DNA of 64,000 nt. Source: an uncultured Candidatus Saccharibacteria bacterium (GTDB lineage: Bacteria > Patescibacteriota > Saccharimonadia > Saccharimonadales > Saccharimonadaceae). The first letter of the stretch is position 1, and each line of letters opens with the position of its first letter. The notes under the pieces are model-generated. The model ran no database searches. It saw only the letters and a program-made list of their open reading frames with translations, and was not told the DNA's origin. Shown here piece after piece: positions 53,961 to 62,609 of the stretch. The translations under genes were made by a program, and so were the position numbers. The stretch is taken from contig CAMYUL010000003.1 in NCBI GenBank assembly GCA_947302125.1, positions 32,580-96,579 on the forward strand, in the 5' to 3' direction.

Positions 53961-54149
53961 GAAAGCAAGTAATAAATAAGGACTAACCCAAAGCAAGCAA
54001 AACGAATACCAAGCGCCAAAGAAAGCAAGTAATAAATAAATTCTAAGGGATAATGAGATTTAGACCAGATTTGTGAGTGTCAAAATTACAATTTTTGTAA
54101 TTTTGACTACGAACAAGTCCATGCCTTAGAATTTATTTATTACTTACTT
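53961..54149 (-). repeat. Long imperfect hairpin downstream of the ABC transporter gene
   Basis: A 54021-54048 arm starting GAAAGCAAGTAATAAATAA pairs with 54123-54149. The inner tip GTCAAAATTACAA/TTGTAATTTTGAC pairs again, and the distal arm carries about 14 extra bases between the two stems. Part of the distal arm recurs 60 bases further out (53961-53979). The proximal arm runs up to the ABC gene's last codons (stop at 54152). Confidence 0.75.
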
Positions 54150-54151
54150 TC

Positions 54152-55837
54152 TTACTTACTTGCTTTCTTATTTACTACTTCTTGTTTATTACTAACTTTT
54201 CTGCAACTCACCACCTTCCCCCTCTCCATCTTCACAATCCTATCCGCCATATTTTTAATCTCATCCTCATGTGTTACCAAAATAATGGTATGATCTTGTT
54301 TCAAATCCGCAAGAATCCCCGCCAGTCCAGGTATCTCCTGCACACCCTCACTTTGCACACCGTCAAACAACAGCACTTCTGCTCGCGACAACACCGCTCG
54401 GGCCACCGCCAGCAGTTGTTTTTCTCCCGCGCCCATTACATCGTTAGTCACCACCGTATCATACCCGTACGGAAGTTGCATAATAAAATCGTGTAGCCCC
54501 ACTCGCTTGCAAGCCGCAATTTGGTGCTTCTGGTTTTTGTCAACCAGCGCCAAATTCTCCCGAACTGTCATTTCGAGCACAAACGGATTCTCAAACACGC
54601 CCGACACATTCGTCCGATACGCCCGTTTACTATAGTTATATATGTTCTCATTATCAACCAAGATCTGCCCAGACGTTACTCGTGAAAACCTAAATATCAA
54701 GTTCATCAGCGACGTTTTCCCTGCGCCTTTCGGACCCACGATTGCCGTAATCTCGTTTGGATACGCCTTAAACGACACCCTTCTAAGGATCCATTTGCCC
54801 TTATCCTTAAAGCTCACGTTCTGGAACTCTACTAGGCCCGCAATGTAATCATTGTCCAGCTCGCCAAATTCAACCTCAGATTTCTGCGTAAAGCTGAGTA
54901 CCTTCAGAATCCTCTTGATGCGCACGCTATATTCAGAAATCGAAACTAGTGTGTCTCGCATCTCGTCCGTACAGCTTACCATCTGCTCGTAATAAGAAAC
55001 TAACAGCACCAAGATGCCAATCGTCATCTGCCCCTCAAGCACCAAATATCCCATAAACACGTACAGGGCAATTTTCCCAACATTCGGGATCCACGGATCC
55101 GTTACAAAAGCCCTCGCTCTTGCGTTCCTTCTTTTCTTGTATTCTTGCACCCAGCGCATCCCAACGTGTTCATATTTTTTGTTCAGCTCCGGCATAAAAT
55201 CCATCGCCCGAATCTGCTTCGAGTTCGCAATCTCTTGGTTTAGAATATCTGCCGCCCTATCTTCGTATTTCCTTGAGCTATTGTAATACTTTGCATATTT
55301 TCGAGAGTTCTTATCCATCAACGCAAAATAAATTACGTCAATTAATGTTGCCGCAATCGCCACCCATATATTGTTAATCGCAAATACCACAAATATCGCT
55401 AGCAACCGCAGAACTTTCGAAAACATCGCCGCCGTACAATCAACCGCGTCCACCACCCATCTCACATCATCTGTGCAAGTTGCAATTATCTTGCCCTTTG
55501 ACACGTCCTCAAAAATCGCATCATTATTAATAATGTGCTCCATCAATTTTTTCTGAATGTGGATATGATAGTATGCAGCTAAATCTCTATACACCGACCA
55601 GTCCCACATTCTTGGCAAATAATACGCCGCAAAGAACACTATATATAATCCAGCCCATAGCCAGACCTGCATAATATCGCCGCCCTCTGTTAAGATATTG
55701 ATAATTTGCGCCGTTGCTATTGGTGGCAATAGCCAAGCAAAGCTAAACAACGTTTGTGCGACAAAAGACATTACCACTAGGGATTTCTTACCCTTTGTTA
55801 TCTTCATAACATCTTTTAGTGTATCAATATAGATCAT
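54152..55837 (-). CDS. ABC transporter (fused membrane and ATPase domains) with altered catalytic motifs
   Basis: 561 residues. Six membrane segments (about 20-310) precede the nucleotide-binding domain. Walker A is VGPKGAGKTSL and the signature is MGAGEKQLLAVARA in place of LSGGQ. Walker B reads VLLFDGVQ, so the catalytic Glu after Asp is Gly. The Q-loop position reads FENPF, with Glu for Gln. The H-loop His is present (VTHEDE). The usual SALD D-loop is not seen. Hydrolysis may be slow, or a partner subunit may supply the second site. Substrate unknown. Confidence 0.85.
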   Translation of the reverse strand: MIYIDTLKDVMKITKGKKSLVVMSFVAQTLFSFAWLLPPIATAQIINILTEGGDIMQVWLWAGLYIVFFAAYYLPRMWDWSVYRDLAAYYHIHIQKKLMEHIINNDAIFEDVSKGKIIATCTDDVRWVVDAVDCTAAMFSKVLRLLAIFVVFAINNIWVAIAATLIDVIYFALMDKNSRKYAKYYNSSRKYEDRAADILNQEIANSKQIRAMDFMPELNKKYEHVGMRWVQEYKKRRNARARAFVTDPWIPNVGKIALYVFMGYLVLEGQMTIGILVLLVSYYEQMVSCTDEMRDTLVSISEYSVRIKRILKVLSFTQKSEVEFGELDNDYIAGLVEFQNVSFKDKGKWILRRVSFKAYPNEITAIVGPKGAGKTSLMNLIFRFSRVTSGQILVDNENIYNYSKRAYRTNVSGVFENPFVLEMTVRENLALVDKNQKHQIAACKRVGLHDFIMQLPYGYDTVVTNDVMGAGEKQLLAVARAVLSRAEVLLFDGVQSEGVQEIPGLAGILADLKQDHTIILVTHEDEIKNMADRIVKMERGKVVSCRKVSNKQEVVNKKASK

Positions 55838-55861
55838 CTCTGCCCAACTTTTATTATTTTT

Positions 55862-55890
55862 AGTATAAGCGATTTGCGCTAGTTTTTCAA
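55862..55890 (-). promoter_or_regulatory. Promoter for the ABC transporter gene
   Basis: TTGAAA, 17-base spacer, TATACT on the minus strand; leader of roughly 20 bases. Confidence 0.55.
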
Positions 55891-55907
55891 GCTCCCCTAT
55901 TTAACCC

Positions 55908-55936
55908 TTTACATTTCCTAGAAAATGATATATAAT
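55908..55936 (+). promoter_or_regulatory. Promoter for rpsT
   Basis: TTTACA, 17-base spacer, TATAAT; the leader of about 40 bases is very A/T-rich. Confidence 0.65.
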
Positions 55937-55982
55937 AAACCACAATATATAATATATTATTAATAACCTATAGGAATTACTA

Positions 55983-56378
55983 ATGCCGATTATTAAATCT
56001 GCCAAGAAGGCTGCTCGCCAAGCTGCAAAGCGCACAGAGCACAATCAACAAATCAAGAAAGACATCAAGGCCGCTTTGAAAGAATTCAAGGCCAAGCCTA
56101 CCGCTGCCAATCTTTCCAAGCTTCAGTCCGAATATGACAAAGCTGCTAAGAAGGGCTTAATCAAGAAGAATACTGCTTCTCGCCGCAAAGCTGCTGCAGT
56201 CAAGATCGCTAAGAAAGCCGGTATCAAGCCTGCCAAAGCTGCTGCTAAGCCAGCTGCAAAACCAGCCGCTAAGAAACCTGCAGCCAAGTCTGCAGCTGCA
56301 AAGCCAGCTGCCAAGAAAGCTCCTGCTAAGAAACCTGCAGCCGCCAAAAAGCCAGCAGCAAAGAAAACTGCAAAATAG
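55983..56378 (+). CDS. rpsT: 30S ribosomal protein S20 with Ala/Lys/Pro histone-like tail
   Basis: 131 residues. The S20 core (about 1-85) is MPIIKSAKKAARQAAKRTEHN... with ASRRKAAAVKIAKKAG. A tail of about 45 residues built of AAKPAAKK-type units follows and is absent from ordinary S20. The tail resembles histone-H1-like bacterial proteins and may bind RNA or DNA. It is monocistronic, ending in a strong terminator shared with convergent holA. Confidence 0.92.
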   Translation: MPIIKSAKKAARQAAKRTEHNQQIKKDIKAALKEFKAKPTAANLSKLQSEYDKAAKKGLIKKNTASRRKAAAVKIAKKAGIKPAKAAAKPAAKPAAKKPAAKSAAAKPAAKKAPAKKPAAAKKPAAKKTAK

Positions 56379-56386
56379 TTTCGTAT

Positions 56387-56418
56387 AAAAAATAGGACTT
56401 TAAAGAGTCCTATTTTTT
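56387..56418 (+). terminator. Bidirectional terminator between rpsT and holA
   Basis: AAAAAATAGGACT, a 6-base loop, AGTCCTATTTTTT. The holA stop codon lies inside the right arm. Confidence 0.9.
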
Positions 56419-57051
56419 TAATCTCATTAGTGCTGCCTTAATTAGCGTCCATGGCTCAATCGTCGAAGATTTCATCTGCATATCTAGTTCCGATAATACC
56501 TCGAGCGCTCTTCTCTGCTCCGCGCCCTGCCGCCACTCAAACTTACGAACCGCCTGCGAAGCCAAAAGTCCAAAGAACATATACGGATCTTCCTCGCTTT
56601 GTACTTTTTCCAGCATCTTCACCGCTCGCTTTCCGTCCACCATCGCCGTGTCGAAAATTTCAAACACTTGCCTCATATCAATCTTCGGCGCCGCATCAAA
56701 TTTTTGTACAGAAACACCCGGCAGCTTAATAAAATCCTTATACGACTTCTTTTGCGACACTGTCGTTTCCCAAATCACAATATCATGCACTGTATTCACA
56801 TATTTTGCAATCTCTTCATAAAAGTCCGCACTAACATTAGAACTTTCCGCAGCCTGCCCCCGCGCCTGAGTCAAATCTTTGATCAAAATTTTTCGCTTGG
56901 TCGCAAACAGCGAGTTCCCCTGAAAAATATTCACAATATCCGCAATCTGCAACCCTTCCATCCCGTCAAAGACTTCATAATCTTCGCCTAGAGTTTTCTT
57001 CACTTCTTGCGCAATTCTCGCCCGGTCATTGCCATAGAATACTTTAATCAT
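56410..57051 (-). CDS. holA: DNA polymerase III delta subunit
   Basis: 213 residues from the ATG at 57051 (MIKVFYGNDRARI), with GGAGG upstream. The start overlaps the mutM stop by 8 bases; the track's longer start adds MWLKEDQ. FYGNDR, LFATKRKILIKDL and DIVIWETTVSQKKSYKDF fit HolA. It is shorter than the usual 330 or so residues, as is common in reduced genomes. It opens the sliding clamp in the clamp loader. Confidence 0.82.
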   Translation of the reverse strand: MIKVFYGNDRARIAQEVKKTLGEDYEVFDGMEGLQIADIVNIFQGNSLFATKRKILIKDLTQARGQAAESSNVSADFYEEIAKYVNTVHDIVIWETTVSQKKSYKDFIKLPGVSVQKFDAAPKIDMRQVFEIFDTAMVDGKRAVKMLEKVQSEEDPYMFFGLLASQAVRKFEWRQGAEQRRALEVLSELDMQMKSSTIEPWTLIKAALMRLKK

Positions 57052-57970
57052 CTGATCCTCCTTTAGCCACACTGGCGCTGCTAGCTCCTATATCCTCCTT
57101 CTGACAATGTGGACATACATGTGTTCCCCGCCCCGCCACACGAATTTTAATGATTTCATTTCCGCACCGCATACACGGCAAGCCTTCCCGTCGAAACACC
57201 TGCGCAAATTTCTCGAGATAATCTCCGCGCGTCCCATCCGCCCGTACATAAGTTGCCATCGTCGAACCACCAGATTCTATCGACGCATCCATCGCCTTGC
57301 AAGCCCCCTCAATAATCTTCGCCGTCTCCGCAAGGCTCAAGCTCCCACATAATCTCCGCGGATGTACTCCAGCATAGAACAGTGCCTCATCCGCATAAAT
57401 ATTTCCAATTCCCGCGATTACTTTCTGGTCTAGTATTACCGCCTTGACCGGTGACCCGCTCCGCCGCTGAAAAACTTCATACAGTGCTTCCGGCCGAGTC
57501 TTCCACGGCTCCGGTGCCAAGCTCGCAATAAACTTATCCGTCTCCACTTCCTCAGTCGGCAGCACTTTCACAAACCCAAATTTCCGCTGGTCATTAAAAT
57601 ACAACGTCCCCTTGTCCATCTCAAATATTACCCGCGTTTGTTTATTCGGCAACGTATCTACAAAGCTCTCACTCGGATGCCCCCCAGCAAAAGAATCTTC
57701 CATTAGACTCTCACCCTGCCCCTGCCCAGCCGCTCTATAAATCAGCTGACCAGTCATCCGAAGATGTATCATCATCGACACCCCATCGGAAAGATCGATA
57801 ACTAGCGCCTTCCCAAACCGTCGGAATCCTATAATTTCTCGTCTAAGGACCACTTCCTTCGGCCCGATAAAAGATTTCTCGCAAGCCACCTCTACTTTCC
57901 GAATTTTCTGATGCACACAAAATTTAGACAGCCCACGTTTAATCGTCTCTACTTCCGGCAACTCTGGCAT
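57044..57970 (-). CDS. mutM: Formamidopyrimidine-DNA glycosylase
   Basis: A 308-residue Fpg. The catalytic N-terminus PELPEVETI is intact, followed by MMIHLRMTGQL, FGFVKVL, AGIGNIYADEALF and the four-Cys zinc finger CMRCGN...CPHCQK near the end. It removes oxidised purines. A short Gln/Gly/Glu insert lies around residue 82. TATAAT lies about 11 bases before the ATG. Confidence 0.95.
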   Translation of the reverse strand: MPELPEVETIKRGLSKFCVHQKIRKVEVACEKSFIGPKEVVLRREIIGFRRFGKALVIDLSDGVSMMIHLRMTGQLIYRAAGQGQGESLMEDSFAGGHPSESFVDTLPNKQTRVIFEMDKGTLYFNDQRKFGFVKVLPTEEVETDKFIASLAPEPWKTRPEALYEVFQRRSGSPVKAVILDQKVIAGIGNIYADEALFYAGVHPRRLCGSLSLAETAKIIEGACKAMDASIESGGSTMATYVRADGTRGDYLEKFAQVFRREGLPCMRCGNEIIKIRVAGRGTHVCPHCQKEDIGASSASVAKGGSDD

Positions 57971-58043
57971 ATATAATATATATTATATCACGACGTTCTT
58001 TTCTTTCTGCTCGGGAAACTAGGAGATAGAAAGAACTAAAGAA

Positions 58044-60509
58044 CTAACGAGACGCTACACAGCGTAGCTGGTAACCGAAGTACTTATTGGCGTTGTACTG
58101 AGGGCCGACGTAGGATGTGTAGTAGCTCAGGCGGTAGCCATTGCTAGCACTATTGGCTGTAGAGGACCAATAGACACCGTAGGCGGCATTGCCCTGGTTG
58201 CCAGAGTACACGTTGCCGGCGCGGTAAAGGCTAATTGGGTATTGTTCTAGGGTTTGGTAGCCGGTAGATGGGTTTGTATTTGCAGTTATACCTAGATAAG
58301 CATTAGTAAGGGCAGACCAGCTGATGTTTTGGTTAGTAGTGTCATTGTAGTTAGTAGGGAGTCTCCAGCCAGCTGGGCAGATAGAGCCGTCGACGGAGAC
58401 ACCGTCTGTAGCATCACTTGAGGAACCTTGGCCAGCAGTGGCAGCTGTCCAGTTGTAGTAGTATTCGGTTTGGCCAGTAACGTCGCCAAGGTAGCTAGTT
58501 CTAGTAGTGTTGACTACTGGCTTAGTATTAGCGTTGATGACGTAGTTGAAGACGTTAGTTGGAGTAGTATAGTAGCCTGCTACACCAGTTGCAAGGTTGG
58601 CGTCGGTCATCTCGAAGGTGGAACCGTCATTCTTAGAACCAATACCACGTTTACCATTGTTGTAGAGACCTAGAAGATCGTATTCTAGGTTTTCTACCAT
58701 CCAGCAGTTACCATCAGCTAGTTTTCTGACTTTGTAGCTCTTCTTGGTACCGGTACCGTCAGCATCACGGTCGTCGAGTAAGGTAACTTCTGGGACGAGT
58801 GGAGAGGAGTTGTCGCTGGTTACTGTATAATCTCCAGCTAAGTAGCGTTCTTTAGTAATGATGTTAGCGTCAGTCATAGAGACGGCGTTAGTAGGGGTAT
58901 AGACCGTCTTACAGATTTCTGGGGTCATTTCTTGCATAGTAGTGATATTCCAGAAGGTCTTTGGGTTGGCTACACAACGTACCTGGTAACCGTAATAATT
59001 ATTGAGGTTGTTCTGAGGGTAGACGAGTGACGTGTTGTAGCGCAGGTAGTAGCCGCGGTAAGGAGTACTGGCTGTAGAGGACCAATAGTTGCCGTTGGCG
59101 GTAGCGCTCTGGTCACCAGAGTACACGTGGCCGGCGCGGTAAAGGTTGATTGGGTATTGGTCTAAGGTTTGGTAACCGGTAGTGGTAGATGCATCTCCAA
59201 TAAAACCTAGATAAGCATTGGTAAGAGCGCTCCAGCTGATATTTTGGTTAGCAGCGTCAGTGTAGTTAGTAGGAAGTCTCCAACCAGCTGGACAGATGGA
59301 GCCGTCGATGGAGACACCGTTTATGGCATTACCTGTGGAGCCTTGGCCAGCTGTGGCGCCAGTCCAGTTGTAGTAGTATTCGATTTGGCCAGTAATGTCG
59401 CCAAGGTAGCTAGTTCTAGTGGTGTTAGCTACTGGCTTAGTGTTAGGGTTGATGACAGAGTTGTAACCGTTAGCTGTAGTAGTATAGTAGACTACACCAG
59501 AAGCGAGGTTCTCATCCGTCATCTCGAAGGTGGAACCATCATTCTTAGAGCCGATACCACGTTTACCATTGTTGTAGAGGCCTACTAGGTCGTATTCTAG
59601 GTTATCTACCATCCAACAGTTACCGTCGGCTAGTTTTCTAACTTTGTAACTCTTCTTGGTACCGGTACCGTCAGCATCGCGGTCGTCTAGTAAGGTGACT
59701 TCTGGAACGAGTGGGGAGGAGTTGTCGCTAGTTACTGTGTAATCTCCAGCTAGAGCTCTAGATTTGTCGATAATGTATTCGTCAGTCATAGAGACGGTAT
59801 TGTTTGGAGTATAGACTGAAGAACAGATTTCTGGAGTCATTTCTTGCATAGTAGTGATGTTCCAGAAGTCTGGAAGAGCTGGTGGAAGCTCATTAGCTAC
59901 AGCTGTAAAGACTAACTTGTTCTTATAAGTTCCTGATGGAATATCGTTGTTTACGTTAACATTAATACCAATAGTAGTCATAGAAGAGTCACTAGGTTCG
60001 GTAACGTCATCTCTAATAGTGTCTGGAGTACCATGAGTAGGGATAACGGTAGCATTACCAGAGCCTACTTTATAGTTCCAGAAGTTAGTGCTAGTAGATA
60101 TAGAAGTAGGGATAGCAACTTCTACAGTAGGGTTAGTGTTAATAAGGCTTGTCGTATCATTATCATCGTTATCTTTATAGTCACTATCCATATACAGCGT
60201 ATAGCCAGTCTCATTACTAGTAGCAACGTCTACTATAGCATTCTTAGTAACCGTAGAACCATTAGGTGTAGGAGCAATATCAATACCAAGAGTAGAAATG
60301 CTACTAGTTCCAGTATCGTCTAGAATACGAATAGCAATAACATCCTTTACTCTTACTGATAAGGTAGAACTACCAACACTTTCTGCGGAGGCAGAGGCAA
60401 AGCTAAATACAGAAGGAATGATAAGACTGCTAACAAATCCTAAAGAAAGAATACCAACACAGACAGACCAAAGCCTACCTTTGTTAATACGTGTAGTTAG
60501 TATTCCCAT
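58044..60509 (-). CDS. Secreted FISUMP protein with two tandem ~300-residue modules
   Basis: 821 residues. The signal peptide is at about 1-42. The N-terminal domain (about 45-212) is shared with the 48717-50858 protein (IRILDDTGT, NETGYTLYM, TIRDDV). Two near-identical modules follow (about 215-518 and 519-821). Each starts FWNITTMQEMTPEIC and holds GNCWMV-NLEYD, EYYYNW, ICPAGWRLPTNY, YWSST and RCVA. The modules diverge mainly in short Asn/Thr/Ser/Tyr patches. It is very close to the gene at 1-1644. A surface adhesin is inferred. There is no sorting motif. Confidence 0.87.
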   Translation of the reverse strand: MGILTTRINKGRLWSVCVGILSLGFVSSLIIPSVFSFASASAESVGSSTLSVRVKDVIAIRILDDTGTSSISTLGIDIAPTPNGSTVTKNAIVDVATSNETGYTLYMDSDYKDNDDNDTTSLINTNPTVEVAIPTSISTSTNFWNYKVGSGNATVIPTHGTPDTIRDDVTEPSDSSMTTIGINVNVNNDIPSGTYKNKLVFTAVANELPPALPDFWNITTMQEMTPEICSSVYTPNNTVSMTDEYIIDKSRALAGDYTVTSDNSSPLVPEVTLLDDRDADGTGTKKSYKVRKLADGNCWMVDNLEYDLVGLYNNGKRGIGSKNDGSTFEMTDENLASGVVYYTTTANGYNSVINPNTKPVANTTRTSYLGDITGQIEYYYNWTGATAGQGSTGNAINGVSIDGSICPAGWRLPTNYTDAANQNISWSALTNAYLGFIGDASTTTGYQTLDQYPINLYRAGHVYSGDQSATANGNYWSSTASTPYRGYYLRYNTSLVYPQNNLNNYYGYQVRCVANPKTFWNITTMQEMTPEICKTVYTPTNAVSMTDANIITKERYLAGDYTVTSDNSSPLVPEVTLLDDRDADGTGTKKSYKVRKLADGNCWMVENLEYDLLGLYNNGKRGIGSKNDGSTFEMTDANLATGVAGYYTTPTNVFNYVINANTKPVVNTTRTSYLGDVTGQTEYYYNWTAATAGQGSSSDATDGVSVDGSICPAGWRLPTNYNDTTNQNISWSALTNAYLGITANTNPSTGYQTLEQYPISLYRAGNVYSGNQGNAAYGVYWSSTANSASNGYRLSYYTSYVGPQYNANKYFGYQLRCVASR

Positions 60510-60590
60510 AACTTATATTAATAATAACATAAGCATATTAAAAGCTACAAGAAAAATCCAGCCAAAATAGCTGGATTTTTCACTAAGGCT

Positions 60591-62213
60591 TTAGTACATT
60601 CCACCCATGTCGCCACCAGCCGGCGCCGCCGGTGTTGGCTCTGGCACATCTACAATCAGCGCGCCCATCGTAATTGTCGTCGCTGCAATAGAAATCGCGT
60701 TCTGTACAGCCTCACGCGTAACGCGCGCTGGATCAATAATCCCCGCTTTCTTAAGGTCAATCACCCCATCAGCCGGCTTAGCTACATTTACGCCATACCC
60801 CGGCTTTGCCTTCCCCACTTCTGCTAGGAGCGCCTGCGCATTTAGTCCTGCATTTTCCATAATTGTAATAAATGGCATAGCTAGTGCATCTTTTACAATC
60901 TTCGCTCCGGCATCATTATCAGAAAGTCCAGCCGCAAGGTTCAGTAGCGTCACGCCACCACCGGCCACAATTCCCTCAGAAAGCGCCGCCTTTGTCGCCG
61001 CCACTGCGTCATCCACACGGAATTTCTTCTCGTCAATTTCAGTCTCGGTCGCACCACCCACCTTGATCACTGCCACTTTCCCAGAAAGTGCCGCAGCGCG
61101 TTTCTCAAACTCGCCACGTTCATAATCAGACGAGGCCATCTCCGCCTGTGAATTAATCAGCGCAATTCTTGCTGCAATTTCCTTAGAGTTTCCAGCCCCC
61201 TTAATAATCGTTGACTCGTCCTTCGTTGCGATCACTTTTGCCGCCGAGCCCAGCACTTCCAGCCCAGCCTCTTCGAGCTTCAGGCCCTTGTCTTCAGAAA
61301 CCACCGTCGCATCGGTCAAAATCGCGATATCCTCCATAATATCCTTGCGGCGCTCGCCAAACGAAGGTGCCTTCAAGACTAGCGTATTAAACGATCCCTT
61401 CAATTTATTCAGAACGAGCAGCGACAATGCCTCGCCCTCAACTTCCTCTGCAATAATTACGAGGTCCTTCTTCCCTGCCTGTGCGCACTTTTCTAGCATT
61501 GGCAAAATGTCCGAAGCCGCAGAAATTTTCTTGTCAGTCACCAGGATCAAAGGCTTCTCAAAAATCGCTTCCTGACGGTTTACGTCCGTCACAAAGAATG
61601 GCGAAGAATAGCCCTTGTCATAAGAAAATCCTTCTACGATTTCCTGTTCCATTTCTAGGCCCTGACCAGCCTCAACCGTCACCACACCATCTTTACCAAT
61701 CTTAGAAATCACCTCAGCAATCAATTTACCAATCTCGGCATCGCCAGCAGAAATCGTCGCCACTTCCGCAACCTTAGAAGAATCCCCTTCAATTTTCTCT
61801 GCTAACTTATCAATTCCCTTTACAATCTCCGCGCCGGCCTTTTCAATCCCTTTGCGAAGTTCCATTGGATTAACCCCAGCAGCAATCAACTTGTTTGCCT
61901 CAGCGATAATATTATATGTTAGTACCGTCACAGTGGTCGTACCGTCACCAGCAACCTTATTTAGCTTCTGCGCCGCAGTCTTAATCAACTTCGCACCAAT
62001 CTGCTCACCCAAATTCTCGTCGGTCGCGCCTAGGTCCACCGCCTCTGCCACCGTTACGCCATCATGTGTAATTGTCGGCGCACCATAGGATTTTTCAATC
62101 ACCACATTCTGGCCCTTTGGACCGTAAGTCACCTTTACAGCATCATATAGCTGCTTTGCACCAGCTAGTACCTTATCTCTCGCTTCTGCTTCGTAAAAAA
62201 TTTTCTTTGCCAT
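60591..62213 (-). CDS. groEL: 60 kDa chaperonin GroEL
   Basis: A 540-residue GroEL. GPKGQNVVIEKSYGAPTITHDGVTVA, GDGTTTVTVLTYNI (ATP site), AVKSPSF-like LKAPSFGERRKDIMEDIA and GIVAGGGVTLL are all present, and the C-terminus is GGDMGGMY. It forms the folding chamber with GroES. AGGAGG precedes the ATG, 9 bases after groES. Confidence 0.97.
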   Translation of the reverse strand: MAKKIFYEAEARDKVLAGAKQLYDAVKVTYGPKGQNVVIEKSYGAPTITHDGVTVAEAVDLGATDENLGEQIGAKLIKTAAQKLNKVAGDGTTTVTVLTYNIIAEANKLIAAGVNPMELRKGIEKAGAEIVKGIDKLAEKIEGDSSKVAEVATISAGDAEIGKLIAEVISKIGKDGVVTVEAGQGLEMEQEIVEGFSYDKGYSSPFFVTDVNRQEAIFEKPLILVTDKKISAASDILPMLEKCAQAGKKDLVIIAEEVEGEALSLLVLNKLKGSFNTLVLKAPSFGERRKDIMEDIAILTDATVVSEDKGLKLEEAGLEVLGSAAKVIATKDESTIIKGAGNSKEIAARIALINSQAEMASSDYERGEFEKRAAALSGKVAVIKVGGATETEIDEKKFRVDDAVAATKAALSEGIVAGGGVTLLNLAAGLSDNDAGAKIVKDALAMPFITIMENAGLNAQALLAEVGKAKPGYGVNVAKPADGVIDLKKAGIIDPARVTREAVQNAISIAATTITMGALIVDVPEPTPAAPAGGDMGGMY

Positions 62214-62222
62214 ACATCCTCC

Positions 62223-62477
62223 TTATAATGTTGCCAAAATATCTTCCGCGGCTACAATGATATAGTCTACGTCATCAATCTTAATATTAGTTGTCGAATA
62301 TTCTTTATAAACGATCTTGTCGCCCTTCTTAATTCCTTCGACCTTTGGCCCCACCGCTTCTACTACTGCATAGGCCGGAGTTTCCTTTGCTTCACCTAGC
62401 AAAATTCCAGATTTTGTCTTCGTTAGCGGCTGCTCTTTCTTTGCTACCACTTTGTCATTTAACGGTTTGATTGCCAT
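62223..62477 (-). CDS. groES: 10 kDa co-chaperonin GroES
   Basis: 84 residues: IKPLNDKVVAKKE, the mobile loop TKTKSGILLGEA and the C-terminal VDYIIVAAEDILATL. It caps GroEL. GGAGT precedes the start, and the promoter is overlapped by a CIRCE operator. Confidence 0.97.
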   Translation of the reverse strand: MAIKPLNDKVVAKKEQPLTKTKSGILLGEAKETPAYAVVEAVGPKVEGIKKGDKIVYKEYSTTNIKIDDVDYIIVAAEDILATL

Positions 62478-62539
62478 ATTTACACTCCTTTTTTACGCGA
62501 ACTTTGCGTTTTTCCTGCATCCTCGCGATTCTTACCCCA

Positions 62540-62568
62540 ATTGTAGCGCACAAAATTAGCACTGTCAA
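62540..62568 (-). promoter_or_regulatory. Promoter of groES-groEL
   Basis: TTGACA, 17-base spacer, TACAAT on the minus strand. The -35 lies inside the CIRCE element. Confidence 0.8.
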
Positions 62569-62582
62569 GCCCCGAGTGCTAA
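62556..62582 (-). promoter_or_regulatory. CIRCE operator (HrcA site)
   Basis: TTAGCACTG-N9-GAGTGCTAA, the CIRCE inverted repeat with one deviation from TTAGCACTC. It covers the groES -35, so HrcA would block polymerase binding. It is also 15 bases from the murE -10. Confidence 0.9.
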
Positions 62583-62596
62583 TTTCCAATATGTGC

Positions 62597-62602
62597 TATA
62601 AT
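62597..62602 (+). promoter_or_regulatory. Extended -10 for leaderless murE
   Basis: TGCTATAAT, 7 bases before the murE ATG. The -35 region abuts CIRCE, so HrcA might affect murE too. Confidence 0.5.
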
Positions 62603-62609
62603 ATATATT

